Shown in pieces: positions 27,117 through 36,801 of a DNA stretch of 64,000 nt (positions are counted from its first letter, which is position 1; each line of letters starts with the position of its first letter). Below the pieces are notes generated by a model, which had not been told where the DNA came from, searched no databases, and worked only from the letters and a program-made list of their open reading frames with translations. This DNA is from CAVTWS01 sp963738445 (GTDB lineage Bacteria; Actinomycetota; Acidimicrobiia; Acidimicrobiales; SHLQ01). A program made the translations under genes and the position numbers. Location of the stretch: positions 641,830-705,829 of the forward strand of contig CAVTWS010000015.1 of NCBI GenBank assembly GCA_963738445.1, read 5' to 3'.

Positions 27117-28265
27117 GTGCCGACCGTCCGCGACTACCTGGTGGTCATGGCGGTTGCTGCAGTCACCACCGGACTGATCACGCCGTTGGTGCGTTACGTC
27201 GCCATCCGCCGCGGCGCGGTGGTGATCCCGAACGACCGTCACGTTCACACGCGCCCCGTCCCCGCAGTGGGCGGTGCCGCCATGTTCGTCGGCCTGGTCG
27301 CGGCGCTGATCGTGGCGTGGAACATGTCGGCGTTCAGTGACATCTTCGTGACCCCGAGTGACATCGTGGGGATCCTGGTGGCGTCGTCGGTCATGTACGC
27401 CGTTGGTCTGCTCGACGATCTCCGACCGGTCTCGGCGCCGGCGAAGACCGCGGGAATGGTGTTGGCGGCCAGCGTGCTGTCGATCTCGGGCGTGAGCATC
27501 CTCTTCTTCCGGATCCCCTTCTTCCAGCTGTTGTTGTTGTCGCCGAACGATTCGGCGCTGCTCACGGTGCTCTGGGTGGTGGGGATCGCCAACGCGGTGA
27601 ACCTCATCGACGGCCTCGACGGATTGGCGGCCGGCATCGTCGGCATCGCCGGCGCCACGTTCTGGCTGTACAGCATGGAACTGCTCGACCAGGAGGTGCT
27701 CCTGCCCGGCAACCCCGGTGCGTTGATCGCCGCGATCATCGTCGGGCTGTGCGTGGGGTTCCTGCCCCACAACTTCCATCCGGCCAAGATCTTCATGGGC
27801 GACGGCGGCGCGCTCCTGCTCGGCCTGCTCATGGCGGCCAGCACGATCTCGGTCGGCGGTCGCTCGGACAAGGACATCACCGGTCAGTCGCTCGTGTTCT
27901 TTGCGCCGATCGTGATCCCGCTCGTCATCCTCGGCGTACCGCTCCTCGACCTCGTCTTCGCCATCGTGCGCCACGCCGTTCGCCGCAAGGGTGTGGCCAC
28001 CGCCGACCGCGAGCACCTGCATCATCGCCTCATGCGGCTCGGCCACGGACACGTGCGCACGGTGCTCATCATGTGGGCCTGGACCGCGCTCTTGTCCGTC
28101 CTGGCGTTGTATCCCATCTACACCGGCACCAGCGATGCGTTCGTGCCGAGCGCCATCGCCGCCTTGGCGCTGCTGCTCGTGACCGTCTTCCTCCCCGGTC
28201 GGGCCAGCCGGAAGGGCGAGCCGGACCACGCGACCGATGCAGAGACGGTCGACGTGGACGCCTGA
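27117..28265 (+). CDS. wecA: Undecaprenyl-phosphate sugar-1-phosphate transferase (WecA/Rfe type)
   Basis: Polytopic membrane enzyme transferring a HexNAc-1-phosphate from UDP to undecaprenyl phosphate, the first lipid-linked step of cell-wall glycan synthesis. 382 residues, about ten hydrophobic helices. RPVPAVGGAAMF, the Mg2+ motif LLDDLRPV, NAVNLIDGLDGLAAG and the HxxHxxH-like ADREHLHHRLMRLGHGH mark the MraY/WecA superfamily. Synteny with mycobacterial rfe just upstream of the atp operon supports WecA over MraY. Confidence 0.93.
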   Translation: MPTVRDYLVVMAVAAVTTGLITPLVRYVAIRRGAVVIPNDRHVHTRPVPAVGGAAMFVGLVAALIVAWNMSAFSDIFVTPSDIVGILVASSVMYAVGLLDDLRPVSAPAKTAGMVLAASVLSISGVSILFFRIPFFQLLLLSPNDSALLTVLWVVGIANAVNLIDGLDGLAAGIVGIAGATFWLYSMELLDQEVLLPGNPGALIAAIIVGLCVGFLPHNFHPAKIFMGDGGALLLGLLMAASTISVGGRSDKDITGQSLVFFAPIVIPLVILGVPLLDLVFAIVRHAVRRKGVATADREHLHHRLMRLGHGHVRTVLIMWAWTALLSVLALYPIYTGTSDAFVPSAIAALALLLVTVFLPGRASRKGEPDHATDAETVDVDA

Positions 28266-28280
28266 CGGCAAGCGACGTCG

Positions 28281-29465
28281 TTACTCCTCGGCGTGCACCC
28301 ATGAGCGGCGGGCCAGGGAGAGGGTCACCATACCGATGGCCGCGGCGACGGCCGACGCGAGGAGGATGGACAGCTTCGCGTCCGACAGCAGCGGTGACCC
28401 GACGAAGCTCAGGTCGGCGATGAACAGCGCCACGGTGAAGCCGATGCCGGCCAGGGCGGCGCCGCCGGCCAACTCGCCGGAGCCCACGCCCTCGGGCAGT
28501 TGACCGACACCGATGCGCCGAGCGACGATCGCCGGCACGAAGATGCCGATGGGCTTGCCCACGACCAGACCCAGGGCGATGCCCCACGACACGGGGCTCA
28601 TGGAGGCGGCGCGCAGAGTGTCGTTCCGAACGACCACTCCGGCGTTGGCGAGGGCGAACAGGGGCACGACGACAAGGGCCGAGAAGGGATGGAGCAGGTG
28701 CTCGATGTCGTCGAGCAGCGGTCGCCCTCGAACGGGACGGGCGGGGGTCAACAGGCCAACGGCGACGCCGGCGAGGGTGGCATGGACGCCTGACTCGTGG
28801 ACGCAGGCCCACAGCGCCAGCGCGGGCGGAACATAGACCAGCGGGCTCGTCACCCCCAGGCGGCGCATGGCCACGATGCCCAGCACGATGCCGGCGGCGG
28901 CCAGGAGGTAGGCGGCGTCGATCCCGTCGGAATAGAAGATGGCGATGATGATGATGGCCCCGAGGTCGTCGACGATGGCCACGGCCAGCAGGAACAGGCG
29001 GAGTCCCGACGGCGCCCGGTTCCCGAGCAGCGCCAGCACGCCGAGCACGAACGCGATGTCGGTGGCTATCGGGATGCCCCACCCGTCGGAACCGGCTCGG
29101 CCGGCGGTCACGAGAGCGAAGATCGTGGCCGGCACCACCATGCCCCCGAGCGCGGCGATCACCGGCACGGCCGCATCGCGAGGGCTGGCCAACTCGCCGG
29201 TGACGAGCTCGCGCTTGATCTCGAGTCCGACCACGAAGAAGAACCCGGCCATCAGGCCATCGTTGATCCAACCCCGGAGCTCGAGGTCGAGGTGGAGAGG
29301 CGAACTCGGCCCGACCACAGTCGACCAGACGTCCTCGTACCCGTGCGGGTCGGCGTTGGCCCAGATCAGAGCCAGGAGGGTGGCGGCGAGCAGGAGTGAC
29401 CCACCGACGATCTCGTCGTGGATGAACTCGTGGAGCGACCGTCGCGTGGACGAACTGGTGGACAT
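28281..29465 (-). CDS. nhaA: Na+/H+ antiporter NhaA
   Basis: About 394 residues and 11-12 helices; exchanges Na+ for H+ to control pH and sodium. The ion site shows as ATDIAFVLGVL and VAIVDDLGAIIIIAIFYSD (paired Asp residues), with GFFFVVGLEIKRELV and the essential-Lys region near GKPIGIF. The start at 29465 (MSTSSSTRRSLHEF) is preferred over an open extension of 56 atypical residues. Converges on wecA with a 15-base gap. Confidence 0.95.
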   Translation of the reverse strand: MSTSSSTRRSLHEFIHDEIVGGSLLLAATLLALIWANADPHGYEDVWSTVVGPSSPLHLDLELRGWINDGLMAGFFFVVGLEIKRELVTGELASPRDAAVPVIAALGGMVVPATIFALVTAGRAGSDGWGIPIATDIAFVLGVLALLGNRAPSGLRLFLLAVAIVDDLGAIIIIAIFYSDGIDAAYLLAAAGIVLGIVAMRRLGVTSPLVYVPPALALWACVHESGVHATLAGVAVGLLTPARPVRGRPLLDDIEHLLHPFSALVVVPLFALANAGVVVRNDTLRAASMSPVSWGIALGLVVGKPIGIFVPAIVARRIGVGQLPEGVGSGELAGGAALAGIGFTVALFIADLSFVGSPLLSDAKLSILLASAVAAAIGMVTLSLARRSWVHAEE

Positions 29466-29559
29466 GGGGACGACCTTGGTCGGCGTGTGTGCCGACCAGA
29501 CTTCCCGGCGCTCCTGCCTCCACCATATCGTCGGTTCACATGGCGCAGTCGACGTGGGC

Positions 29560-30850
29560 TCAGCCGCCGAAGGCAGCGATCTGCTCGGCCCAGAGCTGAT
29601 CGCTGAGGCGGCCGGCGGGGAGCTCCACGTCATCGAACGTGATGGGCGTGTCCTGGGCGAGGTCCCGCTTCAGGATGCACCCGTCGGCGAGGCCGATGGG
29701 CAGCAGGTTCTCGCTCCGGGCCACCGGGCTGTTCTCCATCACGCCGTAGGTGGCGAAGCCACCGACTCCGTCGAGCCGGGTGCCGGCGGTGAGGTCGAAC
29801 TTGGCCAACGCCACCACGTCGGTGACGGGCGCGCCGACCGGGGTGACGGACGAGTCGCCGAAGAGCACAGCCCGGGCGACGGTCAGGGGGGTCTCGAGCG
29901 GGCTCAGGTGATAGGGGCGGTAGAAGGTGTACACCGGGCCGTCGCCCATCTTGTAGATCTTCATGTACCGCTGGTGGAACCAGCTCTCGGAGTACGCCAG
30001 CACGAACACACCGAAGCTCGGCTCGGCGCCCAAGATGTAGTCGACGATCCCGCCGCCGTCCTGGTACAGCTTCTCGACCGGGAACAGGGCGTGCGCCTCC
30101 TCGACCCGGGCGGTGGTCGGTCCCTCCATGCCGCGCTGCGACACGCCGAAGCCCGATGCGTTGGCGACACACGCCATCTCCGCGGCGATCTTGGTGCCGT
30201 CGGCGAAGCTGGTGATGTGCTTGGGCCGCTGGAACACGTTGGCGGCGAAACCGGCCTGGGTCTCCGGGGTGCGCCGGTGGTCGAGCAGCGACTTGATGTT
30301 GCCGAGCACGACCGGGGTGAAGCCCATCATCCGGGCCTCTCGAACGAGGTTCATGATGACGCCGGGCTGGTCACCGTCGGCGTCTGTGAACACGACACCG
30401 GCGGAGTCGGCGCGCCGCTTGAGGATGGGTCCGAGCGTGCAGTCGAGCTCGGCGTTCAGGAGCACGAGGGGGTGGCCGTGTGTCGATCGCGGCGACGGCG
30501 GTCTGGCTGCCGAACTCGATCTCGCCCGTCGCTTCGACGACGGCTTCGATGCGGTCGCTGCCGGTGACGAGGGTCGGGTCGTCGGTGATGGCCGGCTGGT
30601 GCTTGGCCATAGCCGCAGCGAGCTGGGCCGCGGTGGACACGGTGGCGAAGTCGTGGATGCCGATGTCGGTGAACGCCTTGGCGGCTTCGTCGAGCGTGCG
30701 GTTGACCACCACGCTCACCTCCATGCCGGGCGTGGCCTCGGTGATCTGGTGCACGAGGCCGCGGCCGGCGAACCCGGCTCCGACGACGCCGACGCGCACC
30801 GGATCTCCGGCGGCTCGGCGGGCTTCGAGAGCGGTATCGACGATGATCAC
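29560..30850 (-). CDS. NAD(P)-binding homoserine-dehydrogenase-like protein with C-terminal SAF domain (frameshift near 30480)
   Basis: About 429 residues once one extra base near 30478-30482 is removed: the N-terminal part ends AVAAID and the next frame continues HGHPLVLLNAELDCTLGP. Rossmann motif VGVVGAGFAGRGLVHQI near residue 20; the C-terminal SAF domain contains KRDLAQDTPITFDDVELP. This matches the 'predicted homoserine dehydrogenase with SAF domain' family (COG4091), often found in surface-sugar clusters and without a firmly known reaction. Start GTG at 30850 with AGGAG 7 bases upstream; 29 bases after the RmlC-like gene. Confidence 0.88.
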
Positions 30851-30879
30851 AGTGGACTCCTGACGAGGAGGGTTCGGGT

Positions 30880-31416
30880 TTACGGGTGGCTGAGGGGGAC
30901 CGGCACGAAATCGGGCCAGCTGCGGTCCTTGTCGGACACGGTGACGGCCGATGTGATCGGCCAGTCGATGCCGAACGCGGGGTCGTCCGGGCGGAAACCG
31001 ATCTCGGCGCCCGGTACGTACGGCGAGGAGACGCCGTAGAGGACCGCCGTCGAGTCGACCAGCGCCTGGTAGCCCTTGGCGTGATAGGGCGGCACGTAGA
31101 GCGCATCGAATCGTTCGGCCGACAGCTCGACCCCGCACGATCGACCGGTGGTGATGTCGACGATCACGTGGTGGCTGGCCCCGGCGATGCACCGGAAGAA
31201 CTTGGCTTCGCCGTGGGGAGGCAGCTGGACGTGCAGCCCGCGAATGGTGCCGGCGACGATGTTGGTCGACACGTTCATCTGAGCCACCTCACCGACACAC
31301 CCGTGGTCGGCGAGCTCCTTGGCGCACCAGGCCCGGGCGAAGAACCCGCGCTCGTCCTGGCGCGGCTCGAGCTCGACGTAGAAGGCGCCGGCGACGGGGA
31401 GAGGGGTGAACTTCAT
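30880..31416 (-). CDS. dTDP-4-dehydrorhamnose 3,5-epimerase-like protein (RmlC family)
   Basis: 178 residues of the RmlC cupin fold: DERGFFARAWCAKEL, GTIRGLHVQLPPHGEAKFFRC with the catalytic-His region, then VPPYHAKGYQALVDSTAVLYGVSSPYVPGAEIGFR. Sequence details differ from true RmlC, and the context (RfbF, SDR) favours a CDP- or NDP-4-keto sugar epimerase with unassigned substrate. Middle gene of a minus-strand operon (SDR, this, SAF protein). Confidence 0.88.
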   Translation of the reverse strand: MKFTPLPVAGAFYVELEPRQDERGFFARAWCAKELADHGCVGEVAQMNVSTNIVAGTIRGLHVQLPPHGEAKFFRCIAGASHHVIVDITTGRSCGVELSAERFDALYVPPYHAKGYQALVDSTAVLYGVSSPYVPGAEIGFRPDDPAFGIDWPITSAVTVSDKDRSWPDFVPVPLSHP

Positions 31417-31429
31417 CGACCGACTCCGC

Positions 31430-32453
31430 TCAGACCCAGAAGAAGTCGTCGTCGATCTGGTTCGTGCCGAGCAGGTGTTTGATCTGCTTGATGCGGGTGT
31501 GGCCGCGGAATCGGTAGAGCTCCTCGTCGAACCCGATGCGCTGGAACGTGTCGATCAGTTCCTTGGCGCCGGTGCTCACGTCCCACGAGCAGTGGAATCC
31601 GGGGAGCTGCTCGTGGATCTTGGTGAAGTCGGCCCGGTAGTTGCGCTTGTCGGCGGAGGAGTCGCCGAAGATGAGCCTCGCATCCGGGCACGAGATCACC
31701 GATGATCTCGGCGATCTGGCGGACCTGGTAGTTCTGGTTGTCCGAGCCCACGTTGAAGATCTGGTCGTGGACGATGTCCCGCGGGGCGTCGAGCACGCAC
31801 GCCACGGCGTGGGAGATGTCGAGGATGTGCACGAACGGCCGCCATGGCGTTCCGTCGCTGGCCATGCGGATCTCCTTGTACAAGAAGGCGCTGGCGGCGA
31901 GGTCGTTGACCACGAGATCGAAACGCTGCCGGGGGGAGGCACCGAAGGCGGTGGCGTTGCGCATGAAGGTGGGGGAGAAGGAGTCGTCCGCCAGAGGCGA
32001 GACCGTCTGCTCGATCAGCACCTTGCACTTGGCGTAGCTCGTGAGCGGCTCGACGGGGTCGCCCTCCCGGCTCGGCTTGTCGCCCGAGGCGCCGTACACG
32101 CTGCACGACGACATGTGGATGAACCGCTCGACGCCGGCCCCCTTGGCCTTCTCGGCCAGCGCCAGGCTGCCGTGGTGGTTGATCTGGTAGGTGACGTCCT
32201 GGTTGAGCTCACCGACGGGGTCGTTCGACACCTCGGCCAGGTGCACTATGGCGTCGAAGCCGGCGAGGTCGTCCTCGGTGATGTTCCGGGTGTCCTTGGT
32301 GATCATGCCGGGTCGACGTTCGTCACTCGGGTACAGCCAGCCCACCCGGTGGAAGCCGCTGTCGAGGCCGGTGACCTCGTGGCCCCGTCCGATCAGCACA
32401 TTGCCCATCCGCACGCCGATGTAGCCATCGGCTCCCGTGAGCAGCACCTTCAT
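31430..32453 (-). CDS. NAD-dependent nucleotide-sugar epimerase/dehydratase, extended SDR (frameshift near 31685)
   Basis: 340 residues after correction. GADGYIGVRMGN is the NAD-binding glycine motif, and the catalytic YAKCK (YxxxK) follows SSCSVYGAS. After EIIGDLVP an extra base moves the reading; the shifted frame continues DARLIFGDSSADKRNYRADF and ends DDDFFWV. GGGAGAG lies 8 bases before the ATG. First gene of the SDR / RmlC-like / SAF operon; probably modifies a nucleotide sugar for the envelope glycan. Confidence 0.9.
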
Positions 32454-32483
32454 CGTTTCACTCTCCCGAACGTCGTTGACACC

Positions 32484-32489
32484 AGCCTA
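32484..32489 (-). promoter_or_regulatory. -10 element TAGGCT for the sugar-modification operon
   Basis: TAGGCT about 30 bases upstream of the SDR gene start, in the 152-base gap behind lhgO. Predicted leader about 24 bases with a good ribosome site. Confidence 0.45.
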
Positions 32490-32605
32490 AAGGGGGCACC
32501 GGCGCCGGTCATGGGCAACCTGACCCGACCGCCGTGGGCCCGGCGGTTCCCTCGGCGACCGCCTCTGATGTCACGTCGGTGTTCGTCGTGGCGGACCGGT
32601 CAGGA

Positions 32606-33796
32606 TCAGCGGTCGGCCGGGACCCGGGCCGCGATCGCCCGCCCGATCTCGAGCGACGACGTGGCGGCGGGCGACGGCGCGTTGCAGACGTGGATCGCGC
32701 CGTCGGACTCGACGATCAAGAAGTCGTCGACCATCGATCCGTCATGGCCGAGCGCCTGCGCCCGCACGCCGGAGTGGGTGGGCACGAGGTCTCGGCGCTT
32801 CACGTCGGGGATCAAGCGCTGCAGGCTCCGCAGGAAGAGGTGCTTGCTGAACGACCGGGCCATCTCGCCGGCCCCGTCGCGGTAGTGCGTGCGGGCCAGC
32901 TTCCAGAAACCGGGGTAGGTCAGGCTCTCCACGGCGTCGCGGGCCACGATGTCGCGTTTGCGGTAGCCCTCCCGGGCGAGGGCCAGTACGGCATTGGGTC
33001 CGGCGTGGACCGAGCCGTCGATCATGCGGGTGAAGTGCACGCCGAGGAACGGGAAGCTGGGATCGGGAACGGGGTAGATCAGGCCGTTGACGAGCGGGCG
33101 CGCCGAGGGCGTCAACTCGTAGTACTCGCCCCGGAAGGGAACGATCTTGGCGTCGAGATGGGCGCCGGCGCGGGTCGCCACCCGGTCGCTCTGGAGGCCG
33201 GCGCAGGTGACGAGGAACCGGGCCTCGATCGGCCCGGCCGATGTCGCCACCGCATGGTGCTGCCCGAGCCGGGAGATCGACCGGGCCTCCACACCGGTAC
33301 GGATCTCGCCTCCGGCCTCCTCGACGAGGCGGGCGTAGGTGCGCGAGACCGCCTTGTAGTCGACGATGCCGGTGCTCGGCAGCCACAACCCGGCGATACC
33401 CGCGCAATGGGGCTCATGCTCGCGGATGCCGTCGGGGCCGAGCCGCTCGACGGTGAGTCCGTGGGCGAGCGCTCGTTCGTACAAGGTGTCGAGGCGCGGC
33501 AGCTCGTCGGCGTCGGTGGCGACGATGACCTTGCCGCAGATGTCGTAGGCGATGTCGTGCTCGTCGCAGAACTCGACGAGACGGGCGTTGCCGATGCGGC
33601 AGTACTCGGCCTTCAGCGAACCCGGCTTGTAGTAGATGCCGGAATGGAGCACGCCGGAGTTGTTGCCCGTCTGGTGGGCGGCGAGCTGGGGCTCCTTCTC
33701 CAACACGATCACCCGGGCTCGGGGTTGTGATTCGGTCAGGGCCAGGGCGGTCGCCAAACCGACGATTCCGCCACCTATGATCGCGATGTCGAACAC
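32606..33796 (-). CDS. lhgO: L-2-hydroxyglutarate oxidase
   Basis: FAD enzyme returning L-2-hydroxyglutarate to 2-oxoglutarate. About 396 residues; FAD motif FDIAIIGGGIVGLATALAL at the start, and the LhgO signature HQTGNNSGVLHSGIYYKPGS. GTG at 33796 is chosen because the FAD motif then lies at the very N-terminus, as in the family, and a TACCCT hexamer lies 8 bases upstream; an ATG at 33853 would add 19 atypical residues. Confidence 0.93.
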   Translation of the reverse strand: MFDIAIIGGGIVGLATALALTESQPRARVIVLEKEPQLAAHQTGNNSGVLHSGIYYKPGSLKAEYCRIGNARLVEFCDEHDIAYDICGKVIVATDADELPRLDTLYERALAHGLTVERLGPDGIREHEPHCAGIAGLWLPSTGIVDYKAVSRTYARLVEEAGGEIRTGVEARSISRLGQHHAVATSAGPIEARFLVTCAGLQSDRVATRAGAHLDAKIVPFRGEYYELTPSARPLVNGLIYPVPDPSFPFLGVHFTRMIDGSVHAGPNAVLALAREGYRKRDIVARDAVESLTYPGFWKLARTHYRDGAGEMARSFSKHLFLRSLQRLIPDVKRRDLVPTHSGVRAQALGHDGSMVDDFLIVESDGAIHVCNAPSPAATSSLEIGRAIAARVPADR

Positions 33797-33804
33797 GACA
33801 CCGA

Positions 33805-33810
33805 AGGGTA
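33805..33810 (-). promoter_or_regulatory. -10 element TACCCT, leaderless promoter of lhgO
   Basis: TACCCT ends 8 bases before the chosen GTG at 33796; it would lie inside the gene if the upstream ATG were used, which supports the shorter form. Confidence 0.45.
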
Positions 33811-33921
33811 GACCGCTGCGGGAGGCGGATACCGGGCCGGCCGACTCAATCATCGGCCGTCGCCGGAATTAGGGCCTGCCAGCCCATCTCTCGTTGCGTT
33901 CTTAGGAAGCACCATGGTGCC

Positions 33922-35229
33922 ATGATCGATGTGTTGGACCGGTTACTTCCGGAGGTCGAACGAGTCACGATGACGGGTCCCGTGGAGCCGCAGCCAGACG
34001 ATCCTTCCGCGATCGTCGTCTCGCGCCGGTCGTCCCAACCCGATCCGTGGCGCTGCACGGGGTACGAGTTCGAAGATGTCGTCGCCTCCGTCACCCGTGC
34101 CACCCTCGTCGATCGGACCGCCCGGTTCGACACCCACGCCACCTCGAGCACATTGGTGCGGCGCTCCAGCGAGGTCCTGCTCCACCTGTCGGCCGGCCGG
34201 GTGCGGGGGCCGGGAAGCTACGAACGGTTGTCGCCCCCCCGGCAGCCCGCCGACATCCTCGTCGTGTACTGCCAGCATCCCTACGACGTGTTGGCCGTGG
34301 TCGGGATGGGCGATCTGCGCCGCTGGGCGCACAAGGCGATCTGCTTCGTCGAAGAGGTCTACATCACCGAGCTCGACCGCTGGGCGGGCGCCTCGGCAGT
34401 GCTCAATGGGTTCGACCACGTCTGGGTCTCGAACGAGGACACCGTGCCGCACTGGCAGGATCGCCTCGACACGAAGCTCGGCTACCTTCCGTTCTCCGTC
34501 GACGCCGAACGCTTCGCTCCCAAACGGGTGGGGCGCCCGCGCCCGATCGCGGTGTCGAACATCGGGCGCCGTTCCGAGACCACCCACAACGCGCTGTACG
34601 ACTGGTCGCTCGCCACCGACCACCTCTACCACTTCGACTCGATGCGGCCAGGGGCCGTCAAGGACCCCGCCCAGCACCGGGTGATGATGGCCACCATGCT
34701 CCAACGGTCGGCCGTCGCCGTCTCGAACCGGGGGGTGGGCGGCCGCCCGAAGGAGACCAACTGGCAGGGTTCGCTCCCGCCCCGCTTCTTCGAAGCGGCT
34801 GCCGCCGGCGCCGTTCTGCTCGGCGTGGCGCCCGACCTCCCCGGGATGAGCGCCTACTTCGGGTGGACCGACTCCCATCTACCGATGGCATTCGACGAAC
34901 CCGAGGCCGGTGCCATCGTCGCCCACCTGCTCGACCAGACCGAGCGCATGACCATTGCCTCCCGCCGCAACATCGCCCAGTGCCTGCGCCGTCACGATCA
35001 TGTCCACCGGCTCGCCGCCATGATGGCTGCGGTGGGCGTACCGCTCGGGCCGCTCGCGGCCGCCCGCCAGGTCCGCCTCGCCGAGTTGGCGACGATGCAC
35101 GAGACCGCGCCCGTGGGGACCCGCACCAGTGAGTCCGCGCCCGTCGGGACCCGCACCCGCGAGTCTGCGCCGCCAGGGACCAGCGAGTCCGCTCCCGTCG
35201 GGACCTTTCCTGTCCGAGGGCGCGCGTGA
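33922..35229 (+). CDS. Probable glycosyltransferase (GT-B, CgeB/Glyco_trans_1_2-like)
   Basis: 435 residues. Middle and C-terminal parts show GT-B features: DHVWVSNEDTVPHW, LGYLPFSVDAERFAP, AVSNIGRRSETTHN and LPPRFFEAAAAGAVLLGVAPDL, the usual E-containing donor-site motif. No signal peptide or membrane helix. The last ~40 residues are a repeat tail (ESAPVGTRT-like units) unrelated to the fold. GTGA overlap with the following flippase suggests a common role in exporting and building a surface glycan. Confidence 0.8.
   Translation: MIDVLDRLLPEVERVTMTGPVEPQPDDPSAIVVSRRSSQPDPWRCTGYEFEDVVASVTRATLVDRTARFDTHATSSTLVRRSSEVLLHLSAGRVRGPGSYERLSPPRQPADILVVYCQHPYDVLAVVGMGDLRRWAHKAICFVEEVYITELDRWAGASAVLNGFDHVWVSNEDTVPHWQDRLDTKLGYLPFSVDAERFAPKRVGRPRPIAVSNIGRRSETTHNALYDWSLATDHLYHFDSMRPGAVKDPAQHRVMMATMLQRSAVAVSNRGVGGRPKETNWQGSLPPRFFEAAAAGAVLLGVAPDLPGMSAYFGWTDSHLPMAFDEPEAGAIVAHLLDQTERMTIASRRNIAQCLRRHDHVHRLAAMMAAVGVPLGPLAAARQVRLAELATMHETAPVGTRTSESAPVGTRTRESAPPGTSESAPVGTFPVRGRA
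35101..35208. repeat. Tandem repeat (30/24 bp units, 4 copies) at the 3' end of the glycosyltransferase gene
   Basis: Units starting GAGACC/GAGTCC/GAGTCT at 35101, 35131, 35161 and 35185; the first two are 30 bp and the others lose 6 bp. In frame they encode ETAPVGTRTS, ESAPVGTRTR, ESAPPGTS and ESAPVGTF. Confidence 0.9.
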
Positions 35230-36788
35230 GCGCGCCGGTGACCACTTCGCCCACCCAACGCCGAGACGACGGACATTCCCACCTGGTGGTGGGGGCGCTT
35301 GCCGGTTGGATCGCGGTGTTGGCCAGCACGATCGCCGGGTTCGTGGTGACCCCGCTCATCATCGACAACCTCGGCAAGGACGCCAACGGCCTGTGGCGCC
35401 TCGCCCTGCAGGTGCTCGGTTACTACGGCCTCATCGACCTCTCGCTCGGTCTGGCCATCATCCGCTACCTGTCGAAGTACCGGGGCGAAGGCCGCGCCGA
35501 CGACTTCCGGTCCATGTTCCACACCGCGGCCCGTCTGACCGTCGGATTCGTCGCGGCCCTGCTGGTCCTGGTGATGGTGTTCGCCCGCCCGCTCGCTGGA
35601 CTGTTCACCGACGATCAGGCGACGGAGTTCGCCAACGTGCTTCGGGTGATGGTGCTGAGCACGGCGTTGACCGCGTTGTCGCTCGTCGTGGGGGCGGTCC
35701 TCCTCGCCCACGAGGAGTTCGCTCGCACCAACCTCATCCGGGCGGCGGTGGAGATCTACCGGGCCATCGGCTCGGTCGCGGTACTCGCCAACGGCGGTGG
35801 TCTGGTCGGCCTGGCCTGGATCTCGGCGGGCGCCGCCGCCCTCAACTTCTCGGCCGTGGCCTACTTCGTCGCCCGGAGCCACCGCCACGAGGTGTTGCCG
35901 AGGGCCGGGTTCTCCCGCCCGATGGCGCGCAAACTGTCCCGGTACGCGGGCACCTCGCTCGTCAACCGGGGCGGCTCGTTGCTGCGTTTTCAGGTCGACA
36001 TCGTTGTCATCAACGCTGTCGTCTCGACCGCTGCGGCCGGCGTGTACGGCGTGGTGTTGATCGTCGTGCAGGGGATCCGGATGCTCACCCTGGCGGTCGC
36101 CGACGTGATCCAGCCGCGGCTCTCGGCCATCCAGTCGCGACAGGACCAGTTCCAGCGCAGCATCGTCACCTTCTCCAACGTCGTGGCCTCGGTCTCGGTG
36201 TTCATCGTCGCGGTCCTTTGGGTGACCATCGACGACATCCTGGCCGTGTGGTTGCGCGGGGCCGAGGACTTCACCGTGTCCGATCGGGAGACGGCGGCAA
36301 CGGTGTTCCGGCTGCTGGCGATCGGCACCGCCATCGACATGGTGCTGATCGTCGGTCAGAAGTCGGTCGAGGCCCTCGCCAAACACGCGGTGCTGGCCCG
36401 GCTCAGCCTGGTCGAGGGCCTGGCCAACCTCGGCCTGTCGATCACCCTGGGCGAGATCTACGGTCTCAAAGGGGTGGCGATCGGGACGATGATCCCGTCG
36501 CTGCTGTTCCGGGGCGTGATCCAGCCGACCATCGTGCACCGCATCACCGGCGTGCCGCTCCGTTCGTTGTACGACAGTGCCGTCATCCGGCCCGGTCTGG
36601 TGATCGTGGCCGCGGCGGCAGCCGCCGTGGTGATCGGACTCCCCGTCGGCATCGACTCGTACCCGGGTCTGGCCGGATTCGGTCTCGTCTGTTCGGCGGC
36701 GACCGCCCTGGCGGTGTGGTGCGGGGCGCTGCTGCCGCAGTCGCGCCGGGGTCTGACGGCTCTCGTCACCGATCGGATCCGGCGATAA
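35226..36788 (+). CDS. Polysaccharide flippase (MOP/Wzx superfamily)
   Basis: 520 residues, about 12-14 hydrophobic helices, starting after a 20-residue polar N-terminus (LVVGALAGWIAVLASTIAG). The pattern of long helices separated by short charged loops, with LGKDANGLWRLALQVLGYYGLIDLSLG near residues 50-75, matches oligosaccharide flippases that move lipid-linked glycans across the membrane. The GTG overlaps the glycosyltransferase stop by 4 bases. MATE-type drug export is less likely given the context. Confidence 0.85.
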   Translation: MSAPVTTSPTQRRDDGHSHLVVGALAGWIAVLASTIAGFVVTPLIIDNLGKDANGLWRLALQVLGYYGLIDLSLGLAIIRYLSKYRGEGRADDFRSMFHTAARLTVGFVAALLVLVMVFARPLAGLFTDDQATEFANVLRVMVLSTALTALSLVVGAVLLAHEEFARTNLIRAAVEIYRAIGSVAVLANGGGLVGLAWISAGAAALNFSAVAYFVARSHRHEVLPRAGFSRPMARKLSRYAGTSLVNRGGSLLRFQVDIVVINAVVSTAAAGVYGVVLIVVQGIRMLTLAVADVIQPRLSAIQSRQDQFQRSIVTFSNVVASVSVFIVAVLWVTIDDILAVWLRGAEDFTVSDRETAATVFRLLAIGTAIDMVLIVGQKSVEALAKHAVLARLSLVEGLANLGLSITLGEIYGLKGVAIGTMIPSLLFRGVIQPTIVHRITGVPLRSLYDSAVIRPGLVIVAAAAAAVVIGLPVGIDSYPGLAGFGLVCSAATALAVWCGALLPQSRRGLTALVTDRIRR

Positions 36789-36801
36789 CGCCCGGTTTTC
36801 C

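Noticed and set aside
25716..28271. 851-codon open frame on the minus strand across glyA and wecA
   Set aside because: Low-complexity His/Arg/Asp/Gly composition, no start context, and complete overlap with two well-conserved genes on the other strand.
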